From Rhizobium johnstonii 3841 (lineage in GTDB: Bacteria > Pseudomonadota > Alphaproteobacteria > Rhizobiales > Rhizobiaceae), in contig NC_008384.1 of NCBI RefSeq assembly GCF_000009265.1, positions 558,001 to 622,000 of the forward strand: DNA of 64,000 bases, given 5' to 3'. A program made the position numbers and the translations under genes. The notes beneath the pieces were generated by a model. That model worked only from the letters and a program-made list of their open reading frames with translations. It had not been told where the DNA came from and did no database searches. Positions 26,703 to 34,774 of the stretch are shown here, piece by piece. The first letter of the stretch is position 1, and the number at the start of each line of letters is the position of its first letter.

Positions 26703-29072
26703 ATGCGAGAACTTCATCCTGCTATGACAGGCCTACGGCCGGCCGCTCCGAGCCTCGTGCATTATCCCGGCATTCCCACCCTGCCGGAGGGAACCGAGCG
26801 CTACAGGGCAAAGGGCGGCGGATCGGTCGTCATGCGCGTCGAGCCGGGAGATCGTGTCAGCGTCATCGACAGCGAGGGCGGTCAGCTCTGCGAAATCTCC
26901 TTTCTCGACGAGAAAGGGCGTTTCCTCGCGGCCGGTCTCGGGACGGCATTCAGCAATTCAGCCGATGGTTTGAAGGCTATTCTTCAAGCGGAGGATGAGA
27001 GCGCTGCCCGCACGCGTGCAGCGCTTCAGCGTCGCGGCGCCGATCTGGCAACGGCCGGCGCGCTCTGCATCTTCGGGGCGGGATCGACGCCTGGCAGCCG
27101 GGCGGATTTCACGATTTCCATGAAGGGCCTGCTGATCGTCGCAGCACCCGCCAGCGCCATGTCGCCGGAGGCGCAGGATACGGCGACGCCGATCGAGATC
27201 AGGATCCAGCGCAGCCTGCTGATCCGCGACTATGCCGCCGCCTTGCCGGAACCGGCGGCCGATCCGGTCGAGGATATCCGCATCCGCGCGGCGACCGCCG
27301 CGGCCTATTTCGTGCGTGCCGGCGAATTCATCCAGATCATCGACGTCTATGGACGCCAGTGCACCGATTTCCAGGCTTTTGCTGCCCGAAAGATCGACAA
27401 GGGTCTGGACCTCGCGCTTGATTCCACCGTCACCCGCACGCTGCTCGGCCGCAGCTATCCGATGCCGGGTCTCCCCTCCAAGGCCTTCGACCGCGACTTC
27501 GAGCCGCTGGTCGAAATCGTCCAGGATACGGTCGGGCGTCACGACGCTTTCGCGACCGCCTGCAATTCGCGCTATTACGACGACATGGGTTATCCCGGCC
27601 ACGTCAACTGCACGGACAATTTCAACGCTGCGCTGGCGCCCTACGGCATTGCCGGCCGCAAAGGCTGGGAAGCGCTGAACTATTTCTACAACACCAATAT
27701 CGACCACAACAACCAGCTCTATCTCGACGAGCCCTGGTCGCGTCCGGGCGATTACGTGCTGATGCGGGCGCTGACCGATCTCGTCTGTGTCTCCTCGTCC
27801 TGCCCTGACGATATCGACGCTGCGAACGGCTGGGATCCGACGGATATCCATGTCCGCACCTTTTCCGGAAAAGAGAAATTCTCACGAGCGGTGGCCTATC
27901 GCATGACCCCAGATGCAGACGCCGAACTGACGCGCGAAACCGCCTTCCATCCCCGCCTCTCCGCCTTGACGCGGGACTACACCGAATATCGCGGCTACTG
28001 GCTGCCGAACCGCTTTTCCAGCGAAGGGCCAGTCCAGGAATACTGGGCCTGCCGCGAGCGCGCCGCCGTCATCGACCTCTCGCCCTTGCGGAAATTCGAG
28101 GTGACGGGGCCGGATGCCGAAGAGCTGCTGCAATATTGCCTGACGCGCGACGTGCGCAAACTGTCGACCGGCCAGGTCGTCTATTCCGCCATGTGCTACG
28201 AAAACGGCGGCATGATCGACGACGGCACGCTGTTCCGGCTCGGCGACAAGAACTTCCGCTGGATCGGCGGCGATGATTTCAGCGGCATATGGTTGCGTCA
28301 GCAGGCCGAGAAAAAGGGCTTCAAGGCCTGGGTCCGCTCTTCGACCGATCAGATGCACAACATCGCCCTGCAGGGGCCGAAAAGCCGCGATATCCTCAAG
28401 GAAATCATCTGGACGGCGCCGCGTCAGCCTGATATCGGCGAGCTCGAATGGTTTCGCTTCACCGTCGGCCGTATCGGCGGCTTCGAGGGTGCCCCAATCG
28501 TCGTCTCGCGCACGGGTTATACGGGTGAGCTCGGTTACGAGATCTTCTGTCATCCGAAGGATGCGCTGACGGTGTTCGACGCCGTCTGGGAGGCGGGCCA
28601 GCCGCACGGGTTGAAGCCGATGGGGCTGGAGGCGCTCGATATGGTTCGCATCGAGGCGGGCCTGATCTTTGCCCATCACGAATTCACCGACCAGACCGAC
28701 CCGTTCGAGGCCGGCATCGGCTTCACCGTGCCGCTGAAATCCAAGCAGGACGAATTCATCGGCCGCGAGGCGCTGATCCGGCGCAAGGAGCATCCGCGCC
28801 ATCTGCTCGTCGGCCTCGACATCAAGGCCAACGAGGCCGTCGGCCATGGCGATTGCATCCATATCGGCCGGGGCCAGGTGGGCGTTATCACCAGCGCCAC
28901 CCGCTCGCCGATCCTCGGCAAGACGATCGCGCTCGCCCGCATCGACGTGATGCATGCAAGCCCCGGCACCGAGGTCGAGATCGGTAAGCTCGACGGCCAC
29001 CAGAAGCGCCTGCCGGCGACGATCGTGCCGCTTTCGCACTACGACCCGCAGAAGACGCGGCCGCGCTCGTAG
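26703..29072 (+). CDS. tdm: Trimethylamine N-oxide demethylase (DUF1989-GcvT fusion)
   Basis: Converts TMAO to dimethylamine plus formaldehyde without O2; the C-terminal folate domain can capture the one-carbon unit as methylene-THF. 789 residues. A degenerate DUF1989-like copy spans about 30-165, the active DUF1989 about 195-400, and GcvT-type THF domains about 415-780. Metal residues Asp222 (QCTDFQ), Cys287 (TACNS), Cys303 (VNCTDN) and Cys367 (SSCPDD) have the same spacings (65, 16, 64) that I recall for Asp198, Cys263, Cys279 and Cys343 of Methylocella silvestris Tdm. ATG 26703 is chosen for its GAGG site; GTG 26667 is an alternative. tmm lies 4.3 kb downstream on the other strand. Confidence 0.85.
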   Translation: MRELHPAMTGLRPAAPSLVHYPGIPTLPEGTERYRAKGGGSVVMRVEPGDRVSVIDSEGGQLCEISFLDEKGRFLAAGLGTAFSNSADGLKAILQAEDESAARTRAALQRRGADLATAGALCIFGAGSTPGSRADFTISMKGLLIVAAPASAMSPEAQDTATPIEIRIQRSLLIRDYAAALPEPAADPVEDIRIRAATAAAYFVRAGEFIQIIDVYGRQCTDFQAFAARKIDKGLDLALDSTVTRTLLGRSYPMPGLPSKAFDRDFEPLVEIVQDTVGRHDAFATACNSRYYDDMGYPGHVNCTDNFNAALAPYGIAGRKGWEALNYFYNTNIDHNNQLYLDEPWSRPGDYVLMRALTDLVCVSSSCPDDIDAANGWDPTDIHVRTFSGKEKFSRAVAYRMTPDADAELTRETAFHPRLSALTRDYTEYRGYWLPNRFSSEGPVQEYWACRERAAVIDLSPLRKFEVTGPDAEELLQYCLTRDVRKLSTGQVVYSAMCYENGGMIDDGTLFRLGDKNFRWIGGDDFSGIWLRQQAEKKGFKAWVRSSTDQMHNIALQGPKSRDILKEIIWTAPRQPDIGELEWFRFTVGRIGGFEGAPIVVSRTGYTGELGYEIFCHPKDALTVFDAVWEAGQPHGLKPMGLEALDMVRIEAGLIFAHHEFTDQTDPFEAGIGFTVPLKSKQDEFIGREALIRRKEHPRHLLVGLDIKANEAVGHGDCIHIGRGQVGVITSATRSPILGKTIALARIDVMHASPGTEVEIGKLDGHQKRLPATIVPLSHYDPQKTRPRS

Positions 29073-29354
29073 TGCCTGCTTTCGAGGTCGGGAGACGGCG
29101 ATCGGCAGTTGATATTGCCGCCGACGCGCACGACCAGCGAGATGCAATCTAATGGCGAATTGGGGAGTCAAAAAAACTAAAAGTTGACATATCCGGCTTT
29201 GATGATTATATCTCGGTGGTCGATATTGCTTGTTTGACTTTTGTTATCGCACGCTGGCAACGTGCCCTGGACGAACTTCCCTCTTCAAAATCGAGATCAT
29301 CATCCGTCGTGCTTCCGCACGTGCGGTCGTTCAATTGCTATGAAAGGGTTTGTT
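29073..29354. promoter_or_regulatory. Promoter and probable long cold-shock leader of cspA
   Basis: 282 bases, AT-rich at 29165-29240. Cold-shock genes often have 100-200-base 5' leaders that refold with temperature, and the spacing fits one here. No protein gene is seen. Confidence 0.4.
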
Positions 29355-29564
29355 ATGACCACTGGCACAGTTAAATGGTTCAATTCCACCAAGGGCTTCG
29401 GCTTCATTCAGCCTGATGACGGCGGCGCTGACGCCTTCGTCCACATCTCTGCCGTCGAGCGCGCCGGCATGCGCGAAATCGTCGAAGGCCAGAAGATCGG
29501 CTACGAGCTTGAGCGCGATAACAAGTCGGGCAAAATGTCCGCTTGCAATCTCCAAGCTGCTTAA
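29355..29564 (+). CDS. cspA: Cold-shock protein (CspA family)
   Basis: 69 residues from ATG 29355, with AAAGGG 6 bases upstream. Single-stranded nucleic-acid chaperone with an OB fold. RNP1 KGFGFIQ (about 14-20) and RNP2 AFVHIS (about 29-34) are both intact. The upstream in-frame Met at 29241 is rejected because the added residues do not belong to the family. Monocistronic, with a terminator at 29626-29653. Confidence 0.95.
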   Translation: MTTGTVKWFNSTKGFGFIQPDDGGADAFVHISAVERAGMREIVEGQKIGYELERDNKSGKMSACNLQAA

Positions 29565-29625
29565 ACTGAAATCTGCTTTCCTTTGACCGCGGATGTACCG
29601 GCACTGTCGAAAGTATGATACTATC

Positions 29626-29653
29626 AAGGTCAGGCAAGTTGCCTGGCCTTTTT
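29626..29653 (+). terminator. Intrinsic terminator after cspA
   Basis: AAGGTCAGGC pairs with GCCTGGCCTT (one G-T pair) around an AAGTT loop, followed by T5. Lies 60 bases after the cspA stop. Confidence 0.88.
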
Positions 29654-29692
29654 GCTGCTTTCGCCAAGCGGGCTCACAAATCCAGGATTAAT

Positions 29693-29917
29693 ATGACAGA
29701 GTCACACAGCAAATCACGCAAGCAGGCGGAGATTGCCTTCGGAAACGCGCAATCGCAATTCCTGGCGCGAAGCCGCGCGGTCGAAGAGATCGATTCGACC
29801 GTACGTGCCCGCGAGGAAAAAACCTTGCGATTACGCGAAGCGCGTGAGGCCAAGGAATTGCAGGATCGCTTGACAGGGGTTACTGCTCCCGGCGCGAAGC
29901 GAAAAAAGAAAATCTGA
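29693..29917 (+). CDS. Small charged helical protein
   Basis: 74 residues from ATG 29693 (AGGA 6 bases upstream). Almost entirely Glu/Arg/Lys/Ala, with heptad character suggesting a single long helix or coiled coil (AVEEIDSTVRAREEKTLRLRE), and a very basic tail GAKRKKKI. No Pfam family recalled. Often seen next to cold-shock genes in rhizobia, and similar in style to the DUF6481 protein 250 bases on; both may be ribosome- or RNA-associated (inference). Confidence 0.65.
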   Translation: MTESHSKSRKQAEIAFGNAQSQFLARSRAVEEIDSTVRAREEKTLRLREAREAKELQDRLTGVTAPGAKRKKKI

Positions 29918-29921
29918 CCCT

Positions 29922-30022
29922 ACTGCATAATTCCTTAAATCGGATTCGATTTCAGGATAAAGCATGCGGCAGTTCAACGTAATACAGCGCCCTTCGCGCG
30001 TCTGATGGCGCGCGGCGCCCTG
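29922..30022 (+). repeat. RIME-like element, copy 3 (fullest)
   Basis: Modules in order: TGCATAATTCCTTAAATCGGA, TTCAACGTAATACAGCGCCC and the GC-rich palindrome CGCGCGTCTGATGGCGCGCGG. Shares all parts with copy 1 in the opposite orientation. Confidence 0.65.
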
Positions 30023-30081
30023 GAACAGGATGATTTTAGGCCGGATCGGCCTAGACACTCAATCTGTTCTAATTAAAGAGT

Positions 30082-30131
30082 AGAGCATGATGTGGTCCGA
30101 AAACCGCGCACGCTTTTCGACATCATGCTCT
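30082..30131. repeat. Palindromic rhizobial repeat (AGAGCATGATG family)
   Basis: AGAGCATGATG (30082-30092) pairs with CATCATGCTCT (30121-30131), with CCGAAAA/TTTTCG inner arms. The same family occurs at 51012-51052. It directly precedes the DUF6481 gene. Confidence 0.7.
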
Positions 30132-30162
30132 CGGGTCGAAGTCAAACAGTCAGGAAACAGAT

Positions 30163-30543
30163 TTGAAAAACGCCAGAAACAACGAGCTTTCCGATCGCCG
30201 CAGCGCCGCTGCCGAAGCCAAGGCGGCTCTCCTCAATGCGTATCGCAGCGCCAAGGATTCAGCCGAACCCACAAGGCTGGCAAAGCAGGCGGAGCGTCAA
30301 GCCATTGCCGCGGCCAGGGAAGAACGTCGCGCTCAGCGAGAACGGGTCAAGCTCGAGGAGCTGGAGCGGGCTCAGGCCGCCGAGGCCGAACGTCAGGCTG
30401 CCGCCGAGGCCGCAGCACGCGCCGATGCCGACGCGCGCGAAGCAGCTGACAGAGACCGGATCGCCCGCGTGATTGCCGACGAAGCCGCCCGAAAGGCCGA
30501 ACGCGACCTGCGTTACGCCAATCGCAAAGCCAGGAAGTCCTGA
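30163..30543 (+). CDS. DUF6481 family protein
   Basis: 126 residues from a TTG start with AGGAAA 6 bases upstream. Ala/Glu/Arg-rich continuous helix (AEAKAALLNAYRSAKDSAEP, then EERRAQRERVKLEELERAQ...), no membrane segment. It matches what I recall of the rhizobial DUF6481 family; function unknown. A coiled-coil scaffold or nucleic-acid-binding role is possible from composition only. Confidence 0.75.
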   Translation: MKNARNNELSDRRSAAAEAKAALLNAYRSAKDSAEPTRLAKQAERQAIAAAREERRAQRERVKLEELERAQAAEAERQAAAEAAARADADAREAADRDRIARVIADEAARKAERDLRYANRKARKS

Positions 30544-30584
30544 TCGTCAGCGCCGCCTGTCGTCAGGACAGGCAGCGCTCTCTT

Positions 30585-30845
30585 TCAAGCGGCCTGCACG
30601 GCTGCATTCAGCGGGATTTCGACGTCGATCTCAAGGGTCGAGACGTACTCGTTGCGATCGATCGTCACCTGCACCTTGTCGTGGTCGAGTTGTACATGCT
30701 TTGCGATCACCGCCAGGATTTCCTCGCGCAGCAGGGTGACCAGGTCCGACCCCGCCGAGGAACGTTCATGGGCGAGAAGGACCTGCAGCCGTTCGCGGGC
30801 GGCCGGTGCGGTTCTCTGCTTGTTGAATAGACGGAAAATATTCAT
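30585..30845 (-). CDS. minE: Cell division topological specificity factor MinE
   Basis: 86 residues. It stimulates MinD ATPase and drives pole-to-pole oscillation, keeping the MinCD inhibitor from midcell. N-terminal anti-MinCD part (ARERLQVLLAHERSS, about 18-32) and a beta-rich topological domain (VQVTIDRNEYVSTLEIDVEIPL). Overlaps the minD stop by 4 bases. Last gene of minCDE. Confidence 0.96.
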   Translation of the reverse strand: MNIFRLFNKQRTAPAARERLQVLLAHERSSAGSDLVTLLREEILAVIAKHVQLDHDKVQVTIDRNEYVSTLEIDVEIPLNAAVQAA

Positions 30846-31657
30846 GCCGCCCTCCGTCCGAAGATCTTTCCGAAAATATTCCTCTTTTCCTCTGGGATGG
30901 CGATCGGCACAACTTCGCCGGCGAGCCGGCGAGCAGCGTCGAAATAGGCCATCGCAGCCGCGCTGCGGCTGTCTGCCAGCGTGACCGGCGCACCGATGTT
31001 GGATGCCCGCAGAACATCCATGCTTTCGGGTATGATGCCGAGCAGCGGGATGGACAGGATCTCCAGGACGTCGTCGACCTTGAGCATGTCGCCGCGTTCG
31101 GCGCGGTTGGCGTCGTAGCGGGTGAGCAGCAGGTGCTTTTCCATCCGCTCGCCGCGTTCGGCCTTGGCGGTCTTGGCATCCAGCAGGCCGATGATGCGAT
31201 CGGAATCGCGCACCGACGAGACCTCGGGATTGGTAACCACCACGGCAACATCGGCGTGGCGCATGGCAAGCGTTGCGCCGCGCTCGATCCCGGCGGGGCT
31301 GTCGCAGATGATCCAGTCGAAATAGCGCTTCAGGTCGTTGATGACGCGCTCGACGCCCTCGGCCGTCAGATTGTCCTTGTCGCGCGTCTGCGAGGCCGGC
31401 AGCAGGAACAGCGTTTCCAGCCGCTTGTCGCGGATCAGCGCCTGGGTAAGCTTGGCGTCGCCCTGGATGACATTGATCAGGTCGTAGACGACCCTGCGCT
31501 CGGCGCCCATGACGAGGTCGAGATTGCGCAGGCCGACGTCGAAATCGACGACGACGACTTTTTCATTGCGTTGCGCCAGCGCCGCTCCCAATGCGGCGGT
31601 CGAGGTTGTCTTGCCAACCCCGCCCTTGCCTGACGTGACGACGATCACTTTCCCCAT
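30842..31657 (-). CDS. minD: Septum site-determining ATPase MinD
   Basis: 271 residues from ATG 31657 (an adjacent ATG at 31660 is equally served by the GGAGAG site). Deviant Walker A SGKGGVGKTT (residues about 8-17), switch ICDSPAGIERG, and a C-terminal amphipathic membrane-targeting helix (EEKRNIFGKIFGRRA). Membrane-bound ATP dimer that recruits MinC and is released by MinE. Confidence 0.97.
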   Translation of the reverse strand: MGKVIVVTSGKGGVGKTTSTAALGAALAQRNEKVVVVDFDVGLRNLDLVMGAERRVVYDLINVIQGDAKLTQALIRDKRLETLFLLPASQTRDKDNLTAEGVERVINDLKRYFDWIICDSPAGIERGATLAMRHADVAVVVTNPEVSSVRDSDRIIGLLDAKTAKAERGERMEKHLLLTRYDANRAERGDMLKVDDVLEILSIPLLGIIPESMDVLRASNIGAPVTLADSRSAAAMAYFDAARRLAGEVVPIAIPEEKRNIFGKIFGRRAA

Positions 31658-31684
31658 CATTGTCTCTCCTTTGCCGTGGCCCCA

Positions 31685-31739
31685 GTAATTCAAAGTGTTA
31701 AAGCGTCCTTTGCGGCTCTCGAAGAGACGCCCGGCGCTG
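31685..31739 (+). repeat. RIME-like element, partial copy 4 between minC and minD
   Basis: TAATTCAAAGTGTTAAAGCG, then TCCTTTGCG and a CTCTCGAAGAG..CGGCGCTG palindrome. The element fills almost the whole minC-minD gap, inside the operon. Confidence 0.6.
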
Positions 31740-31742
31740 CCG

Positions 31743-32462
31743 TCAGATCAGTTTCTCTGCCATGATCGCGTCGTCTTCGAGCCAGAGCTGAACAGCCTGT
31801 CCGCGAAGATTGGGGGCCATGTCTTCCGCCATTTTGTAGATGCCGTCGATTGCAACCAGCTCGGCCTCGAGCTTGCGGCAAAAGATCCGGGCCGATGCGT
31901 TTCCGATGGATCCCGCCATGGCTCGGCCACGCAAGGCGCCATAGATATGGACGGACCCGCCGGCGATGACCTCGGCACCCGAGGCGACCGATCCGATGAC
32001 GGTGACGTCGCCTTCCGGAAAGATCACCGATTGCCCCGAGCGCACCGGCTCCCGGATGACGATCGATTGCATGGCCGGGCGGGTCTCTACCACTGCCGAT
32101 TTACCGGGCGGGTCGACAGGCTCCTTTGCCTGAACCTCGATGTCGGAAACCGAACGACCGCCTTTGAGTGCCGGCGGCATGCCGGACCCGAGGATCGAAG
32201 GCCGCGCGCCCTCGATGCCCATGATGCTGACATTGCGCTTGGCAAGTTCGGCGATCAGGTCCTTCAACTGCGGCCGGTCGATTTGCAGGTCCGTCAGATC
32301 GAGCACGACAGGCCGTCCCAGGAAGAAGCCGGCCGAACGCGCGGCCAGATCGTCCAGCCTGATCAACCAATCATCGATCGGAAGATCCGGGGACAGCATG
32401 ACCGCGAGGAATGAGCGGCCCTTGATGCGGATAGAGCGAGCGTCTGTTAGCACTTTGGTCAT
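31743..32462 (-). CDS. minC: Septum site-determining protein MinC
   Basis: 239 residues. FtsZ-polymer antagonist. N-terminal FtsZ-binding domain (about 1-105), a Pro-rich linker near 110-125, and a C-terminal beta-helix dimerisation and MinD-binding domain (SGQSVIFPEGDVTVIGSVASGAEV..., about 138-235) with the GDVTVIGSVASGAEVIAGG signature. First gene of minCDE; an 85-base gap to minD is occupied by a repeat. Confidence 0.95.
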   Translation of the reverse strand: MTKVLTDARSIRIKGRSFLAVMLSPDLPIDDWLIRLDDLAARSAGFFLGRPVVLDLTDLQIDRPQLKDLIAELAKRNVSIMGIEGARPSILGSGMPPALKGGRSVSDIEVQAKEPVDPPGKSAVVETRPAMQSIVIREPVRSGQSVIFPEGDVTVIGSVASGAEVIAGGSVHIYGALRGRAMAGSIGNASARIFCRKLEAELVAIDGIYKMAEDMAPNLRGQAVQLWLEDDAIMAEKLI

Positions 32463-32671
32463 CTATGTGAAGAAATCGTTGACCATGTCTACCGCTGCTA
32501 TGGTTAACAAAAAGTTAACGCGGCCTTAATATCACCCACAATCACCTGAGATTTTTTAAGCGCAGAATGACCGCAAGTTATTGGAAAAGCGTTGCTATCG
32601 CTGGAAGCGCTGCACGGTTAATATTGCCGCTTCGACCTGAGCCGCAAATCTGCCGCTGCTTGGGGTAAAGC

Positions 32672-33274
32672 TCAGCCTTCGGCCTTGCGTTGTGCGTTGG
32701 AAATGGCGCGTGCGGCCTCTTCCGAGGAGTTGGCGAGCGCGCGCATCTCGGCGGCAAGCACCGCAAAGCCCGATCCGGCCGTGCCGGCGCGGGCGGCCTC
32801 GATGCCGGCATTGACGGCCAGCAGCTTGAGGTAACGCAGCGATTGCAGGATCTCATTGGTCTTCGAAGCGGTGACGCGCATGTCGGCGGTTTGGTCATCG
32901 ATTCGCTGGTAGAGTGATTCGATGTTGATGATGCTGCCTTCGAGATAGAGAAGCTCGCCCTTCTCGTCCCAGATGCCGCCGCCGGTCTCGGTGACCCAGA
33001 TGAGATGACCCATGGCGTGACGGATGCGGTACTCCATCGTCCAGTCCGTGCGCTTCTCCAGCGCCCGTCCGACGATCTCGTCCATCAGAGGCACGTCTTC
33101 CTCGTACATGATCGAGGTGAAGGTCCGCGTGCGATTGCCGATGATCTCGTCGGCTGGATAACCGAAGATGCGCTCGATGCCATTGGTCATCTCAAGCATC
33201 GTGTAGTTTTCATCGGCACGGCAGCGATAGAGAAAACCGCTCATGCGCCCGAGAATGCTCGTTTGAAAATCCAT
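32672..33274 (-). CDS. Soluble PAS mini-chemoreceptor (PAS plus short MCP signalling tip)
   Basis: 200 residues. A PAS domain (about 10-120; PAS signature IFGYPADEIIGN, PAC-type MGHLIWVTETGG) is fused to a short helical segment that matches the highly conserved hairpin tip of methyl-accepting chemotaxis proteins (LAVNAGIEAARAGTAGSGFA, then VLAAEMRALANSSEEAARAI). No membrane helix and no long methylation helices. It may bind CheA/CheW at the tip or act as a cytoplasmic sensor in an array. The short C-terminus (NAQRKAEG) looks complete, not cut. Confidence 0.78.
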   Translation of the reverse strand: MDFQTSILGRMSGFLYRCRADENYTMLEMTNGIERIFGYPADEIIGNRTRTFTSIMYEEDVPLMDEIVGRALEKRTDWTMEYRIRHAMGHLIWVTETGGGIWDEKGELLYLEGSIINIESLYQRIDDQTADMRVTASKTNEILQSLRYLKLLAVNAGIEAARAGTAGSGFAVLAAEMRALANSSEEAARAISNAQRKAEG

Positions 33275-33386
33275 GAAGGCGACATCCGAAGAGAAGAGTT
33301 GCAGTCGTCTCGCTCAAAGGCGCGGCTCACAATATGCCGGAGGATAGTGCCCGAACACCCTCCTCCGGCAATGCAGGCCCGCCTCA

Positions 33387-34724
33387 TCAGTTGCGCAGAT
33401 ATTCCTCCATGGAATCGTCGAGCGCCTCGACCCAGGGCGTATGGTGCGTCGGCGACATGTTGCCGGTCATCAGCGACCGGTAGGCATGGTCGCGGAAGCC
33501 CATGATGTTGTGGGCCTTGTGGTGTTCCCACTCCATGAAGGTCTGGTTGGTCCCCTCGATGTCGAAGCTCGGATAATCGGTTTCGGCAAGCAGTTCCTTC
33601 ACATAGTCGCCCTGATACCAGATCATCTGCTCGGCATCCTCGAGCGTTTCCTCGCGGGCGCGCCACATGTCGAAATTGGCCTTCAACTCCTCTTCCGGCG
33701 GCAGGGTGATGCGGCCCATCATCACGTCGCGCGCCCACCAGGCCTGCACGTCGAACATGTTGAAGGTGTAGAACTGGTCCTGCATGCCGATATAGAAAAG
33801 CTGCGGGTTCTTGTCGAAGATCACACCCTTGTAGAGGCTGTCAGCCCAGAGGCGGTTGGCGGTCTTCAGCCGGAGATCGTCAGGCAGGAAGGGGAAATGG
33901 TGCTGGTAGCCGGTGCAGAGGATTACCGCATCGACCTCCTTGGTCGAGCCGTCGAGGAAATGCGCCGTGCGGTTTTCGAGCTTGGTCAGCAGCGGCCGCT
34001 CTTCGAAATTCTCCGGCCATTTGAAGCCCATCGGCTTCGAGCGATAGCTCGTCGTCACGGATTTCGCGCCGTATTTCCAGCATTGCGAGCCGATGTCCTC
34101 GGCCGAATAGCTGCGGCCGACGAGCAGGATGTCCTTGCCCTTGAACTCCAGCGCGTCGCGGAAGTCGTGGGCATGCAGCACGCGGCCGTTGAACGTCTTC
34201 ACGCCCTCGAAATAGGGAACGTTCGGCGTCGAGAAGTGACCTGATGCCACGACGACATAGTCGAACTCCTCGTCATACATCCGGTCCTCGATGCGGTTAT
34301 GCGCCGTCACCGTGAATTTCTTCGTCTGATCGTCGAAGCGGACCATGCGCACCGGCGTGCTGAAGCGGACCCAATGGCGGACATTCGCCTTCTCGACGCG
34401 TCCCTTGATATAATCCCAGAGCACGGCGCGCGGCGGATAGGAGGCGATCGGCTTGCCGAAATGCTCCTCGAAGGAATAATCGGCGAATTCAAGGCATTCC
34501 TTCGGGCCGTTCGACCAGAGGTAACGATACATGCTGCCATGGACCGGCTCGCCATATTCGTCGAGCCCGGTGCGCCAGGTATAGTTCCAGAGCCCACCCC
34601 AGTCCGACTGCTTTTCGAAGCAGACGATCTCCGGGATTTCGGCGCCCTTCTGGGCGGCCGATTGAAAGGCGCGCAGCTGCGCCAGTCCGGAAGGACCGGC
34701 ACCGATGACGGCTACTCTAGTCAT
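33387..34724 (-). CDS. tmm: Trimethylamine monooxygenase (bacterial FMO)
   Basis: 445 residues, the length of Methylocella and roseobacter Tmm. NADPH- and O2-dependent oxidation of trimethylamine to TMAO. FAD site GAGPSG (8-13), flavin motif WGGLWNYTW (42-50), FMO signature FNG...H (178-184), NADPH site GRSYSAEDIG (203-212), and LCTGY near residue 270 as in class B FMOs. Last gene of the dmm set, 50 bases after the heme subunit gene. Some FMOs of this group also take indole or DMS, but the surrounding genes favour TMA. Confidence 0.9.
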   Translation of the reverse strand: MTRVAVIGAGPSGLAQLRAFQSAAQKGAEIPEIVCFEKQSDWGGLWNYTWRTGLDEYGEPVHGSMYRYLWSNGPKECLEFADYSFEEHFGKPIASYPPRAVLWDYIKGRVEKANVRHWVRFSTPVRMVRFDDQTKKFTVTAHNRIEDRMYDEEFDYVVVASGHFSTPNVPYFEGVKTFNGRVLHAHDFRDALEFKGKDILLVGRSYSAEDIGSQCWKYGAKSVTTSYRSKPMGFKWPENFEERPLLTKLENRTAHFLDGSTKEVDAVILCTGYQHHFPFLPDDLRLKTANRLWADSLYKGVIFDKNPQLFYIGMQDQFYTFNMFDVQAWWARDVMMGRITLPPEEELKANFDMWRAREETLEDAEQMIWYQGDYVKELLAETDYPSFDIEGTNQTFMEWEHHKAHNIMGFRDHAYRSLMTGNMSPTHHTPWVEALDDSMEEYLRN

Positions 34725-34774
34725 GAAGCATTCCCCTCTTGATTATCTCGCATTGCCTGACACATCGCTGCGCC

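Noticed and set aside
27882..29171. 429-codon minus frame opposite tdm
   Set aside because: Shadow of the DUF1989-GcvT gene.
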